From Bacillota bacterium (GTDB taxonomy: Bacteria > Bacillota > Clostridia > Acetivibrionales > DSM-1351), in assembly GCA_023433945.1 (NCBI GenBank), contig JAEYTP010000155.1, forward strand, positions 1-34,791: a stretch of 34,791 nucleotides of DNA, in the 5' to 3' direction. The number at the start of each line of letters is the position of its first letter. Positions within the stretch are counted from its first letter, which is position 1. Under the pieces are notes generated by a model that saw nothing but the letters and a program-made list of their open reading frames with translations, was not told the origin of the DNA and did no database searches. Both the position numbers and the translations under genes were made by a program. Of this stretch, positions 6,841 through 13,719 are shown one piece after another.

Positions 6841-7853
6841 AATCCGAAATATTACAGGATGCTATCGGCGGTATTAGGGATGAATATGTTCTTGATGCTC
6901 ACACAGATAAAGTGTTGAAAACAACGACAAAATTATGGCAAAAAGTAATTGCTATTGCGGCATGCCTTTGCTTTCTGATTGTCGCTTCAGTACCTGCACT
7001 TGCTGCAGTAAACAATGAACTCGCATACTCTATGCTATACTCAATTTTTCCATCTATTGCACAAAAACTCAAAGCGGTTCATACCACCTGTGTGTACGAT
7101 GGAATTGAAATGGAAGTCATATCTGCATACATTCATAACGAACGTGCCGAAATTCTAGTTTCAATGCGTGATACAACAGGCTCACGTTTAGATGAAACAA
7201 CTGACTTATTTGATAGTTACAGTATCAACAAGCCATTTTCTTCTTCAGCAACATGCAATCTAGTTGACTATAATGAAGAAACAGGAACAGTAACCTTCTT
7301 GATAAGTCTTACCCAGTGGGATGAAAAACCTATCCCAGGTGACAAAATCACTTTCTCTGTTCGCAACATTCTAAGCAATAAACAGCATGAAGATCTTGCG
7401 CTTAAGCAAATAGACCTAACAGCTGTACCACAATACCCGGATTTGCTGGAAAAACCACAAATCAGAGGATGGGGTGGTTCTGGCAGTGAACCTATCAACT
7501 CAGAGCAGATATTGAAGCCACAGCAGAGGAATAGTTTTTCTCCCATTAGCGGCGTGTCCATTACCGGTACTGGTATCGTCGACGGAAAGCTTCATATCCA
7601 GGCATTCTACGGAAATATTCTTGAAACAGACAACCATGGTGATATCTATTTAAGAGGTTCAGATGGATATAAGGTATCCTGCGAATACAACATCTCTTTT
7701 TGGGATGAATCGCATCAAAATAGTTACACGGAGTACGTATTTGATATACCTCTTGAGAAGCTTGCACAATATCAGGCTTGTGGGGAATTCTGGACGTGCA
7801 GCACACTAATCCATGGAGAATGGCAGGTAACATTTCCACTAACAGAGGAGTGA
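6837..7853 (+). CDS. Single-pass membrane protein, probable anti-sigma partner (DUF4179-like)
   Basis: A 338-residue protein with a short cytoplasmic N-terminus (about 35 residues: ILQDAIGGIRDEYVLDAH), one transmembrane helix at about 36-57 and a large external domain. This is the arrangement of Firmicute anti-sigma proteins encoded right after ECF sigma factors, in which the cytoplasmic part holds the sigma and the external part senses a signal. It starts inside the sigma gene's stop (ATGA overlap). The external part contains alternating strands (EMEVISAYIHNERAEILVSMRDTTG) that resemble DUF4179 sensor regions. No zinc-finger HxxxCxxC motif is present, so it is not a ZAS-type anti-sigma. The anti-sigma role is inferred from position and topology. 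Confidence 0.72.
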   Translation: MKSEILQDAIGGIRDEYVLDAHTDKVLKTTTKLWQKVIAIAACLCFLIVASVPALAAVNNELAYSMLYSIFPSIAQKLKAVHTTCVYDGIEMEVISAYIHNERAEILVSMRDTTGSRLDETTDLFDSYSINKPFSSSATCNLVDYNEETGTVTFLISLTQWDEKPIPGDKITFSVRNILSNKQHEDLALKQIDLTAVPQYPDLLEKPQIRGWGGSGSEPINSEQILKPQQRNSFSPISGVSITGTGIVDGKLHIQAFYGNILETDNHGDIYLRGSDGYKVSCEYNISFWDESHQNSYTEYVFDIPLEKLAQYQACGEFWTCSTLIHGEWQVTFPLTEE

Positions 7854-7854
7854 T

Positions 7855-7874
7855 GAGGAACCCATTTGTTCCTC
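7855..7874 (+). terminator. Hairpin after the sigma/anti-sigma operon
   Basis: GAGGAAC-CCATTT-GTTCCTC type stem of 7 bp beginning two bases after the stop codon. There is no T-run after it, so termination would be weak or would need another factor. Confidence 0.4.
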
Positions 7875-7972
7875 GCTAATATCGGTCTCTCTCCGCTAGG
7901 TCTCCATTTTGGATAATCCTATCATACCAGCCACTGGAAGGACTCCCCTATGACCCATTACTTTATTCCCCC

Positions 7973-9358
7973 TTACACCATCCCCCTCAATATCTCCCTC
8001 ACATCCTCAAAATTGTTCTGCCCTGCTTGGTACTTGGCGTCGGCACCTGAGCGGTGGTTTGCGAGATTGTTAACCCTGTTGCGGCTTGGGGACAGTATAC
8101 CATTGTCCATCGTCAGCTGGCAGGCCGACGGTATAATAAAGTCGTGTTCCAACTTCTCAATGCCCAGCACTTCGACCCCGTCATCATAGAAGCCCATGAC
8201 ATTCTTTATGATTTGTGCTGAGGTCCTGACGTTGATGTGTTCTACCATTATCTGGTTTGTGTATATTTCTTGAATCTTCTCGTAGTGGAGGTCTGCCAAA
8301 GCACTGACCACCCTAGGAATAAGGTCTAGCTCTCCACTTATTGCAGCACTTGCATCACTTGCAGCACTTGAAGCCTTCTTCTCATCGTATGCTGTCAGGA
8401 GAGCATTTTTCATGACAACTACTGCATCCGGATCTAAAAGCTCTCTTAAGTCATTGTTTGTAGAAATGATACCTATTGCTGATGATGGATATTTGCTATT
8501 AATTATACTAAGTACAGAAGCCTTGTCATTCAGTCTTTCAATATTGAGGTCAAAAAGGGAGCTATCAATGTCATTTTGCAAGCCACCCAGCCAGTTTATC
8601 ATAGAATAAAGATTTTCAATAAGGGTATCATACTTGTCCCCCTCATCACTAAGTGATGCTATCACCTTTTTCAGCACATCAACTATTTCTGTCAGCGGGT
8701 CGCCGAACAGGCTGAGCGCTCCATAGATAACATCAACCATTGGGTCCAGCACAAAGTCATGTGTCTGCCCTGTAATGATTACCAGCCCTATCTTGATTAG
8801 GCCCTTCAATATACTCTTCTTGTTTTTTACATTTGCTATAGGCGACCCGCAGTTTGGGCTTGAAATAGTGATGACGCCAGCAACTATCCCCCTGTCACCG
8901 TATACCACCTTATCCAGCCATTCTAAGTATTTCGCAACAAGCCCACCCTGACTATAGCCAATTAATATATTGGGAGCAGTTTTTTCGAGAATGGAGTAAT
9001 ATCCCTCAAACTCTGGTGTTATCATACGATACCCTCTGCTTTTGTAGCATTCCTCTGTCCAAAAATAGCTATAATCACTCTGATTTTTTTGTTTGTAATA
9101 ATGTCTTATTCTATCTATATATCCTGCAGCGTCGTGTCTTTCAAAGTTCTGTCCGATACATTTAGCAGCTATTGGGACAAAATACTCACACCATGGCATT
9201 AGATTATTACTGGCATATTCGGGCATTACGTCGTCCCATATGGTCTGAATCCTGCTTCCGAAGGTTATTTTATCCCCGAATTCCTCCTTAAGAATCTGTT
9301 GATTTGGCCCTACAATATCCTTGGCATTATTTAAACACCAAATAGTCTTCTTCTCCAT
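7973..9358 (-). CDS. Alpha/beta-fold hydrolase, lipase-like
   Basis: A 461-residue protein with a lipase/esterase nucleophile elbow, GYSQGGLVAKYLEWLDKV, where Ser is the expected catalytic nucleophile. It is followed by VAGVITISSPNCGSPIA, the strand that in PGAP1-like and triacylglycerol lipases follows the elbow. A histidine in the C-terminal HDFIIPSACQLTMDNG segment is a plausible catalytic His (pattern DFIIPS resembles the D-x-x-V-P-x-x-S motif of secreted lipases). I see no signal peptide: it begins MEKKTIWCLNNAKDIVG, so it is probably cytoplasmic. GGGGGA lies 8 nt before the ATG. Two palindromes and a TATAAT lie about 150 bp upstream. The substrate is unknown. Confidence 0.75.
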   Translation of the reverse strand: MEKKTIWCLNNAKDIVGPNQQILKEEFGDKITFGSRIQTIWDDVMPEYASNNLMPWCEYFVPIAAKCIGQNFERHDAAGYIDRIRHYYKQKNQSDYSYFWTEECYKSRGYRMITPEFEGYYSILEKTAPNILIGYSQGGLVAKYLEWLDKVVYGDRGIVAGVITISSPNCGSPIANVKNKKSILKGLIKIGLVIITGQTHDFVLDPMVDVIYGALSLFGDPLTEIVDVLKKVIASLSDEGDKYDTLIENLYSMINWLGGLQNDIDSSLFDLNIERLNDKASVLSIINSKYPSSAIGIISTNNDLRELLDPDAVVVMKNALLTAYDEKKASSAASDASAAISGELDLIPRVVSALADLHYEKIQEIYTNQIMVEHINVRTSAQIIKNVMGFYDDGVEVLGIEKLEHDFIIPSACQLTMDNGILSPSRNRVNNLANHRSGADAKYQAGQNNFEDVREILRGMV

Positions 9359-9482
9359 AAAAAATGTCCCCCAAAAAATTTATACAATAATACAATCCTC
9401 AAAAAATATTGAATGCTCAAAACATCTATAACAAATATGCCTTATTATTCCTTATTTTTCAAGTATTTGTATGCACAAAAAA

Positions 9483-9498
9483 GTCTATAACGATAGAC
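9483..9498. promoter_or_regulatory. Palindromic operator 1 upstream of the lipase-like gene
   Basis: GTCTAT-AACG-ATAGAC, a perfect inverted repeat with 6-bp arms. Its reverse complement matches the second palindrome at 9508-9523 in 14 of 16 positions. Length and sequence resemble TetR-family sites. It is downstream of the presumed -10, in the early leader. Confidence 0.65.
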
Positions 9499-9507
9499 CG
9501 TGATAAA

Positions 9508-9523
9508 GTCTGTCATTATAGAC
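9508..9523. promoter_or_regulatory. Palindromic operator 2, containing the lipase promoter -10
   Basis: GTCTGTCATTATAGAC; on the minus strand it contains TATAAT (9515-9520). The two palindromes are 25 bp apart centre to centre. A -35 is not obvious at the right spacing; a TTGACA lies further upstream on the minus strand and would instead pair with TATTTA. A regulator binding here would block RNA polymerase. Confidence 0.65.
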
Positions 9524-9582
9524 CATCTGTTTGATTTAAATACAAAAATTGCCTAGTCATGTCAACCAAAACAATACTTTTG

Positions 9583-10098
9583 TCAATACATCCTTTTGCC
9601 ATTTCTTCCACTAAAGAATATTGCTGCTCCACCTGCAATAAGTGCGATTGGTATTAATGTTCCAATACTTACTATATCTGAAATGGCACCAAGCATGCAG
9701 AAAGTCATCATTACACCAGCTACCAGCCCAACTATTCCGCTAGCAATGAGTAACCCCCTTGCTTTACCACCGAACATATATAATTGGAACAGACCAACTG
9801 CAACAGAGAATATATATATTGGCCAAGTGTATTCCGCAAAACTCCAATCTGTTGATACTTCAAACAAGAATAGCAGGCCATTTGTAGTAATAATACCTCC
9901 TGGTACTAACAAACCAGGGTTTCTGCCCGTAATAAAAAAAGCAAATTCAAAGCTTATTCCAACAAGCAGCACTATAAACACCCATGAATCATATGGCTCA
10001 AAATTAAGTATTTTGAAACCAAAAAAGCCTTTAAGAATTAATAAAGCTAAACCCATAATAACAAGAATAATACCCGCTACTCTTTTATCATTTCTCAT
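9583..10098 (-). CDS. Multi-pass membrane protein, function unknown
   Basis: A 171-residue integral membrane protein with about six hydrophobic segments (roughly residues 8-26, 40-58, 66-82, 91-110, 114-137 and 141-162) and a basic C-terminus (RNGKRMY). Glycine-rich helices and the short cytoplasmic start MRNDKRVAG recall small DUF-type inner-membrane proteins such as the N-terminal part of LiaF/DUF5668 proteins, but I cannot assign a family. The start at 10098 is preferred because AAAGGA stands 8 nt upstream, whereas the ATG at 10107 overlaps that site. It stands alone: the lipase-like gene downstream has its own promoter region, and the gene upstream is divergent. Confidence 0.7.
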   Translation of the reverse strand: MRNDKRVAGIILVIMGLALLILKGFFGFKILNFEPYDSWVFIVLLVGISFEFAFFITGRNPGLLVPGGIITTNGLLFLFEVSTDWSFAEYTWPIYIFSVAVGLFQLYMFGGKARGLLIASGIVGLVAGVMMTFCMLGAISDIVSIGTLIPIALIAGGAAIFFSGRNGKRMY

Positions 10099-10295
10099 AA
10101 TTCCCATCCTTTCAGTCTACCAATTAATTATTTTAATCATATATGTAATAATATTAATCAATTTATAAATTGTAATTAATATATTTACAACTATTATACA
10201 GTCTGTGATTTAAAATGTCTGATAATATTTATACTTTTTTATAATATTTTTCCTATATATGCTAATAATAGAATCAAATACATGAGGTATAGTTT

Positions 10296-11132
10296 ATGTC
10301 CAGAAAAAAACTTTTTATTTCAGCTATTTGCATATTAATTATTGTTTATTGTGGCTTCATTCTAAAAAATGAATATGATGTTGCATACTATCCAAAGGAA
10401 CAGCCCCTTAACCTTTCCTCTCTAAAGGTATCAATGAATAATCATAAGCTATCCGACTCTGACTACAGCTTAATCTCCTCTCAAACTGGTATTGTTGATA
10501 GACAAGCAATAGATAGTGTACTAGCACAAAATGAAGGTTATCAAAGGTTATTAACCTTTCAAAAGAATTATTTCAGAAGACCAAGAATTTATTCAAGCAG
10601 TATGAATATCGTTACTTTTCAGGAGTTTACAATAGATGCATATGGCAATGATACCAAGTATTTTGACATTGCCCCGTACAAAAACGGATATATATTAGTT
10701 ACAAAATCCGTCAGTACACTGGGTTGGAAACACGGTCACTGCGGGATAATAATCGATGCTGATAAAGGTATTGTGCTAGAATCACTGGCACCCGGCTCAG
10801 TAAGTGTTGAGCAAAACATTGAAAAGTGGATGTACTACCCCACCTTCAAGGTGTTGAAATTGAAAAATACAGATGATTCAAAACTTAATGAAATCGCTAG
10901 CTATGCTAAAAACACCTTAAGTGGAATAAAGTATAATATTTTTGCAGAAAAGAACTCCACATCCCAGCCTAAAAGCCTAAACTGTGCGCAAATCATTTGG
11001 GAGGCGTTCATTCACTTTAACTTTGACATAGATAGCAATAAAGGTCCTATAGTAACACCCGAAGATATTGCAAAAAGTGATCTATTTGAAACTGTTCAGA
11101 TCTATGGTTTTAAGCCTGGTAGCCCATGGTAA
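10296..11132 (+). CDS. YiiX-like permuted papain-fold cysteine hydrolase, membrane-anchored or exported
   Basis: A 278-residue protein with an N-terminal hydrophobic segment (about 5-22) acting as signal anchor or signal peptide. The central part has HGHCGIIID with His148, and Cys230 lies in SLNCAQIIWEAF. Histidine before cysteine is the order of the circularly permuted NlpC/P60 class (YiiX/YebB type), whose members hydrolyse amide or ester bonds, for example in peptidoglycan or lipids. GAGG stands 8 nt before the ATG. It is divergent from the membrane protein gene at 10098 and has no obvious operon partner. The substrate cannot be predicted. Confidence 0.72.
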   Translation: MSRKKLFISAICILIIVYCGFILKNEYDVAYYPKEQPLNLSSLKVSMNNHKLSDSDYSLISSQTGIVDRQAIDSVLAQNEGYQRLLTFQKNYFRRPRIYSSSMNIVTFQEFTIDAYGNDTKYFDIAPYKNGYILVTKSVSTLGWKHGHCGIIIDADKGIVLESLAPGSVSVEQNIEKWMYYPTFKVLKLKNTDDSKLNEIASYAKNTLSGIKYNIFAEKNSTSQPKSLNCAQIIWEAFIHFNFDIDSNKGPIVTPEDIAKSDLFETVQIYGFKPGSPW

Positions 11133-11183
11133 TTATGTAGAGTCAATACCACCTATAAACGAGTGGCTTGTGTTATGTAAAAT

Positions 11184-11217
11184 GAAAAAAGCCAGGCACC
11201 ATTTAAAGCACCTGACT
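11184..11217 (-). terminator. Rho-independent terminator of the lipoprotein gene
   Basis: Minus strand: AGTCAGGTGC, loop of about 8 nt, GTGCCTGGCT, then six T and C. The stem is 10 bp including some G-U pairs. The gene ends at 11241. Confidence 0.8.
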
Positions 11218-11240
11218 AATTATACTATGTAATTCATTGC

Positions 11241-11747
11241 TTATTTAGCTGTGCTTGAATCCGCAACTTCTTCAACATTATGTTTTTCCTCAAGAGCTCT
11301 AAGCTCAGTCAGAAATTCATTAGAAGTACTCAGTGCCTTTGTCATCTGGTCATTTGCCTTTGTAACTGCGTCAACATCACTACTAGCAAACGCATCCTTG
11401 TAAACCTTAAATCCGTCATGCTGTGCTGTAAGTGCAGCTATGTATTTATCATGAACCTTTTTTACCTCATCAGTAGCTGGCACTATTGCCTTAGCTTTAC
11501 TAATTAATTCATCTGATGCCGGTAATAATTCAGACTCAAATTTAGTTGCCGCTGTAGCATCATCAATATTTCCGTCACTTGTTATATCAGTATACATCTT
11601 TGATACACTATTTTCTAGTGTACGAACTGTTGGAATTTCCTTATTAATATAATTTAATAAGTCATCCTGTACCGGGTCAGAAAAACATCCTGCCAATGTT
11701 GGAATCAACAGGCATATCATCATTGTTACTGCTAAAATTTTCTTCAT
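11241..11747 (-). CDS. Putative lipoprotein, function unknown
   Basis: A 168-residue protein with a clear lipoprotein signal (MKKILAVTMMICLLIPTLAGC, acylated Cys at residue 21). The mature part is almost wholly helical and charged, with heptad-like stretches (FESELLPASDELISKAKAIV, ALEEKHNVEEV). It should sit on the outer face of the membrane as a small helical bundle. No enzymatic motif is seen. The start at 11747 follows GAGGAGAG by 8 nt; the longer reading from 11771 would put charged residues (MHSRRELI) before the signal peptide. It is a single-gene unit ended by its own terminator. Confidence 0.75.
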   Translation of the reverse strand: MKKILAVTMMICLLIPTLAGCFSDPVQDDLLNYINKEIPTVRTLENSVSKMYTDITSDGNIDDATAATKFESELLPASDELISKAKAIVPATDEVKKVHDKYIAALTAQHDGFKVYKDAFASSDVDAVTKANDQMTKALSTSNEFLTELRALEEKHNVEEVADSSTAK

Positions 11748-11854
11748 AATAAGTTCTCTCCTCGAATGCATTATTGTTTAGCTTTAATATATCACAAATA
11801 TTCATATAAACATTCAAGTGAGACCGAAATGTCAATTTTACGTCATGAAAAGCA

Positions 11855-11883
11855 TAAAAGCCAGTTGTTTTTATCAGCTGGCT
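11855..11883 (-). terminator. Probable terminator of the rubrerythrin-like gene
   Basis: Minus strand: AGCCAGCTG, loop ATAAAAA, CAACTGGCT, followed by TTTATGC and TTTTC. The stem is 9 bp with one weak pair, and the T-rich tail is interrupted. Confidence 0.65.
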
Positions 11884-11918
11884 CAGAAATTAATTACATC
11901 TATATACATATTTGATTA

Positions 11919-12125
11919 TTATTGCTTATATCTTTCAAGTAAATCTCTTAATTGACTGGCATGCATCCCTTCATCCTCAGCAAACTTCTTAAAAACCTCC
12001 TGAACTTCTTGCTCTTCAATTCTTTTTGAATACATTTCAAAATCTCTTACTAGTTCCATTGAATTCTCCCATGCCCTAAGTAATCTATCATAGGTAGTTA
12101 AGGAATTATGATCAAAGCTATTCAT
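11919..12125 (-). CDS. Short rubrerythrin/ferritin-like helical protein
   Basis: A 68-residue, two-helix protein. EVFKKFAEDEGMHASQLRDLLERY has the E-x2-H spacing of a di-iron helix from ferritin-like proteins, and the first helix carries further glutamates (WENSMELVRDFEMYSKRIEEQEV). It is about half of a four-helix ferritin-like domain, so it would have to dimerise to form a metal site, as encapsulated ferritin-like proteins do. The start is supported by GGAGG 7 nt upstream. Metal binding and function are inference. Confidence 0.65.
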   Translation of the reverse strand: MNSFDHNSLTTYDRLLRAWENSMELVRDFEMYSKRIEEQEVQEVFKKFAEDEGMHASQLRDLLERYKQ

Positions 12126-12218
12126 TATTAATCCTCCAATTTTGTTTTGAGATTGATTTTAATTTATATTGTATCCGAAAATGGAAAGAATATTAGTGTA
12201 AATAAAGAGTGGAATAAT

Positions 12219-12252
12219 AAAATCCCTAGAATAATAAAATTCCAAGGATTTT
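12219..12252 (-). terminator. Hairpin after tRNA-Thr (bidirectional shape)
   Basis: AAAATCC paired with GGATTTT, with an inner GAAT/ATTC stem and loop of about 6 nt, followed on the plus side by further T and on the minus side by ATTATTCC. It lies just past the tRNA 3' end in the minus direction. Confidence 0.5.
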
Positions 12253-12255
12253 TTA

Positions 12256-12330
12256 TGGAGCTGGTGGCGAGAATTGAACTCGCAACCTGCGGTTTACGAT
12301 ACCGCTGCTCTGCCTTTGAGCCACACCAGC
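12256..12330 (-). tRNA. tRNA-Thr, anticodon CGT
   Basis: All arms fold on the minus strand: acceptor GCTGGTG/CACCAGC (7 bp), D arm GCTC/GAGC, anticodon arm GCGGT-ATCGTAA-ACCGC with U33 and anticodon CGT (reads ACG), five-base variable loop, T arm GCGAG-TTCAATT-CTCGC, discriminator T and an encoded CCA. Length is 75 nt with CCA. G1-C72, C2-G71 and anticodon G35-U36 agree with threonine identity. It stands alone rather than in a tRNA cluster. Confidence 0.95.
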
Positions 12331-12423
12331 ATATATCTATTTGCAGAATTAAATAGTATATAAAATTTCAATATATAAATATGTTACTGCTATTTTATTT
12401 ATGTTGTCAATGTGTTTTTGATG

Positions 12424-12502
12424 ACGTTATGATATGCTCCTCCTTGTGATTAACAGTTATATTATTTTAACTGTCTACTACAAGGGAAGCATATCACGTT
12501 AT
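12424..12502. mobile_element. MITE-like 65-bp hairpin element with 7-bp flanking direct repeats
   Basis: The element 12431-12495 begins GATATGCTCCTCCTTGT and ends ACAAGGGAAGCATATC, so the ends are inverted copies with one gap; the inner AACAGTTA/TAACTGT also pairs. It is directly flanked on both sides by ACGTTAT (12424-12430 and 12496-12502), as expected of a target-site duplication. There is no coding capacity. It lies in the 445-bp stretch 12126-12570, which otherwise holds only the tRNA gene and its terminator. The hairpin could also be structured RNA or a processed terminator, but it has no T-run. Confidence 0.55.
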
Positions 12503-12570
12503 TCATCACCGGCTTTAGTTAAGTGATTTCTGAGATTCTATGTTAAATCAATCAATAACCTCTATAGGTG

Positions 12571-13200
12571 CTAAGGCAACTGATCCTTATATTGCTGATT
12601 TGAGATTTTATCTACCTCTTCAACAATTCCTTGATTATCTATCTCATTTGTATAGTACTCTTCATAATCACAGTATCCTCCTAAATCAGACGGAGTATCA
12701 GCAGAGCCATATTTCATGAGATCATTTAGCTGATCCATACCTTCAAACTCATCATCTTCACGTTTATTTAAATACTTTCTTCCGAATGGCGCATCAAAAA
12801 CCTCATCGTATTGCTGATCAGGGGTATCAACCCTTCTGGCCTCAGCATCTCGCTCACATTGTATACAAAAATTAGCCTCTGGTATAGTTTCAAGCCTTTC
12901 GCTGTCAATTTCCTTACCACAATGCTCACACTTCCCATAGGTTCCATTATCAATCTTTTTCAATGCATGCTGTAGTTTATTTAGTTTATGCTGCTCATGC
13001 ACCTTTAACGCCAGATTCATTTCCAATGAATATAGATCAGTTCCAAGGTCAGCAGGATGGTTATCATAGTTAGAGAGCTCTGGAGCGTGCTCCTCCATAT
13101 TGGCTTCATCAAAGTCTTTCATCGCTGCAAGAGTACCGTTAATTCTCTCAATTTTCTTATTAATTTTGTCTTCAAAACATCTCATGTCTTCCTTTTTCAT
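12571..13200 (-). CDS. yteA: YteA-family protein with DksA/TraR C4 zinc finger
   Basis: A 209-residue protein with a long N-terminal coiled-coil helix (about 1-85), a C4 zinc finger at about residues 92-117 (CEHCGKEI, then NFCIQC), and an acidic C-terminal tail. This is the layout of the Bacillus YteA family, a DksA/TraR relative made during sporulation. DksA proteins reach into the RNA polymerase secondary channel; whether YteA does is not settled. GGGAGG stands 5 nt before the ATG. It follows the DUF5665 gene by 39 nt on the same strand, so the two are probably cotranscribed. The symbol follows the family. Confidence 0.82.
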   Translation of the reverse strand: MKKEDMRCFEDKINKKIERINGTLAAMKDFDEANMEEHAPELSNYDNHPADLGTDLYSLEMNLALKVHEQHKLNKLQHALKKIDNGTYGKCEHCGKEIDSERLETIPEANFCIQCERDAEARRVDTPDQQYDEVFDAPFGRKYLNKREDDEFEGMDQLNDLMKYGSADTPSDLGGYCDYEEYYTNEIDNQGIVEEVDKISNQQYKDQLP

Positions 13201-13239
13201 ATTTACCTCCCAAAAAGTAAAGTTGATATTATGTTTGGT

Positions 13240-13542
13240 CTAACGAACATTTTTCATACTGCTTTGAACTATTTTAACAATATCGCTAATAAATTCACCT
13301 ATAATCGGTAGATTATATTCCACCACCCTATTGAGTATATATATCATAATAGCTCCTAGAATAGTAAATCCTACAGCTATACCAAAGCCTCTTGCAATAC
13401 CACCTACAAAATTAGCCCAAAGCATTTTTTTGGGGTGTTCTAGATAATATACGTAATCAATGAACTTCATTTTTTCCATCTTCAACGACATATCATCTAT
13501 TTTTTTTGATAACAGCCTTAAAAGTTCATTATCACTGGACAT
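13240..13542 (-). CDS. DUF5665 family membrane protein
   Basis: A 100-residue protein with an N-terminal amphipathic or charged segment (LLRLLSKKIDDMSLKMEKMKF), then WANFVGGIARGFGIAVGFTILGAIMIYIL, one long or two short hydrophobic helices with the glycine-rich pattern of DUF5665, and a further C-terminal amphipathic helix. The function is unknown. The start at 13542 follows GAGGAAGG; the longer reading from 13602 would run into the terminator upstream. It heads a two-gene unit with the yteA-like gene. Confidence 0.75.
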   Translation of the reverse strand: MSSDNELLRLLSKKIDDMSLKMEKMKFIDYVYYLEHPKKMLWANFVGGIARGFGIAVGFTILGAIMIYILNRVVEYNLPIIGEFISDIVKIVQSSMKNVR

Positions 13543-13584
13543 AAACAATATACCTTCCTCACACTTCAAAAATTTGCAAACGCA

Positions 13585-13626
13585 AAAAGCAAACATAATC
13601 AAGTTACCTTAATTATGTTTGCTTTT
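13585..13626 (-). terminator. Strong terminator at the end of the aroB/division operon
   Basis: AAAAGCAAACATAAT pairs perfectly with ATTATGTTTGCTTTT (15 bp, loop 12 nt). In the minus direction it ends TTTTT; the sequence is symmetric enough to act both ways. It lies 94 bp after the aroB stop and just before the DUF5665 gene. Confidence 0.9.
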
Positions 13627-13719
13627 ATTGATAATTATTATAAGCCAGTAAAAAAAATTGTTTGATTCAAAGAACGCTAATTTATACCAACCTTAACACT
13701 AAAGAATAAAGCTCTTTGT

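Noticed and set aside
9596..10168. Long open frame of about 190 codons on the plus strand
   Set aside because: It is antisense to the membrane protein gene at 9583-10098, with poor codon choice (IPAT/PTS-rich), no ribosome site, and it continues into the AT-rich gap. The minus-strand gene has a good ribosome site and clear hydrophobic helices.
12147..12356. Open frame of about 69 codons on the plus strand
   Set aside because: It reads across the tRNA-Thr gene in antisense; the middle ELVARIELATCGLRYRCSA is a frequent tRNA artefact.
13585..13626. Insertion-sequence end (15-bp inverted repeat)
   Set aside because: The stem is followed by a T-run and lies right after the last gene of an operon; there are no flanking direct repeats. 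It is a terminator.
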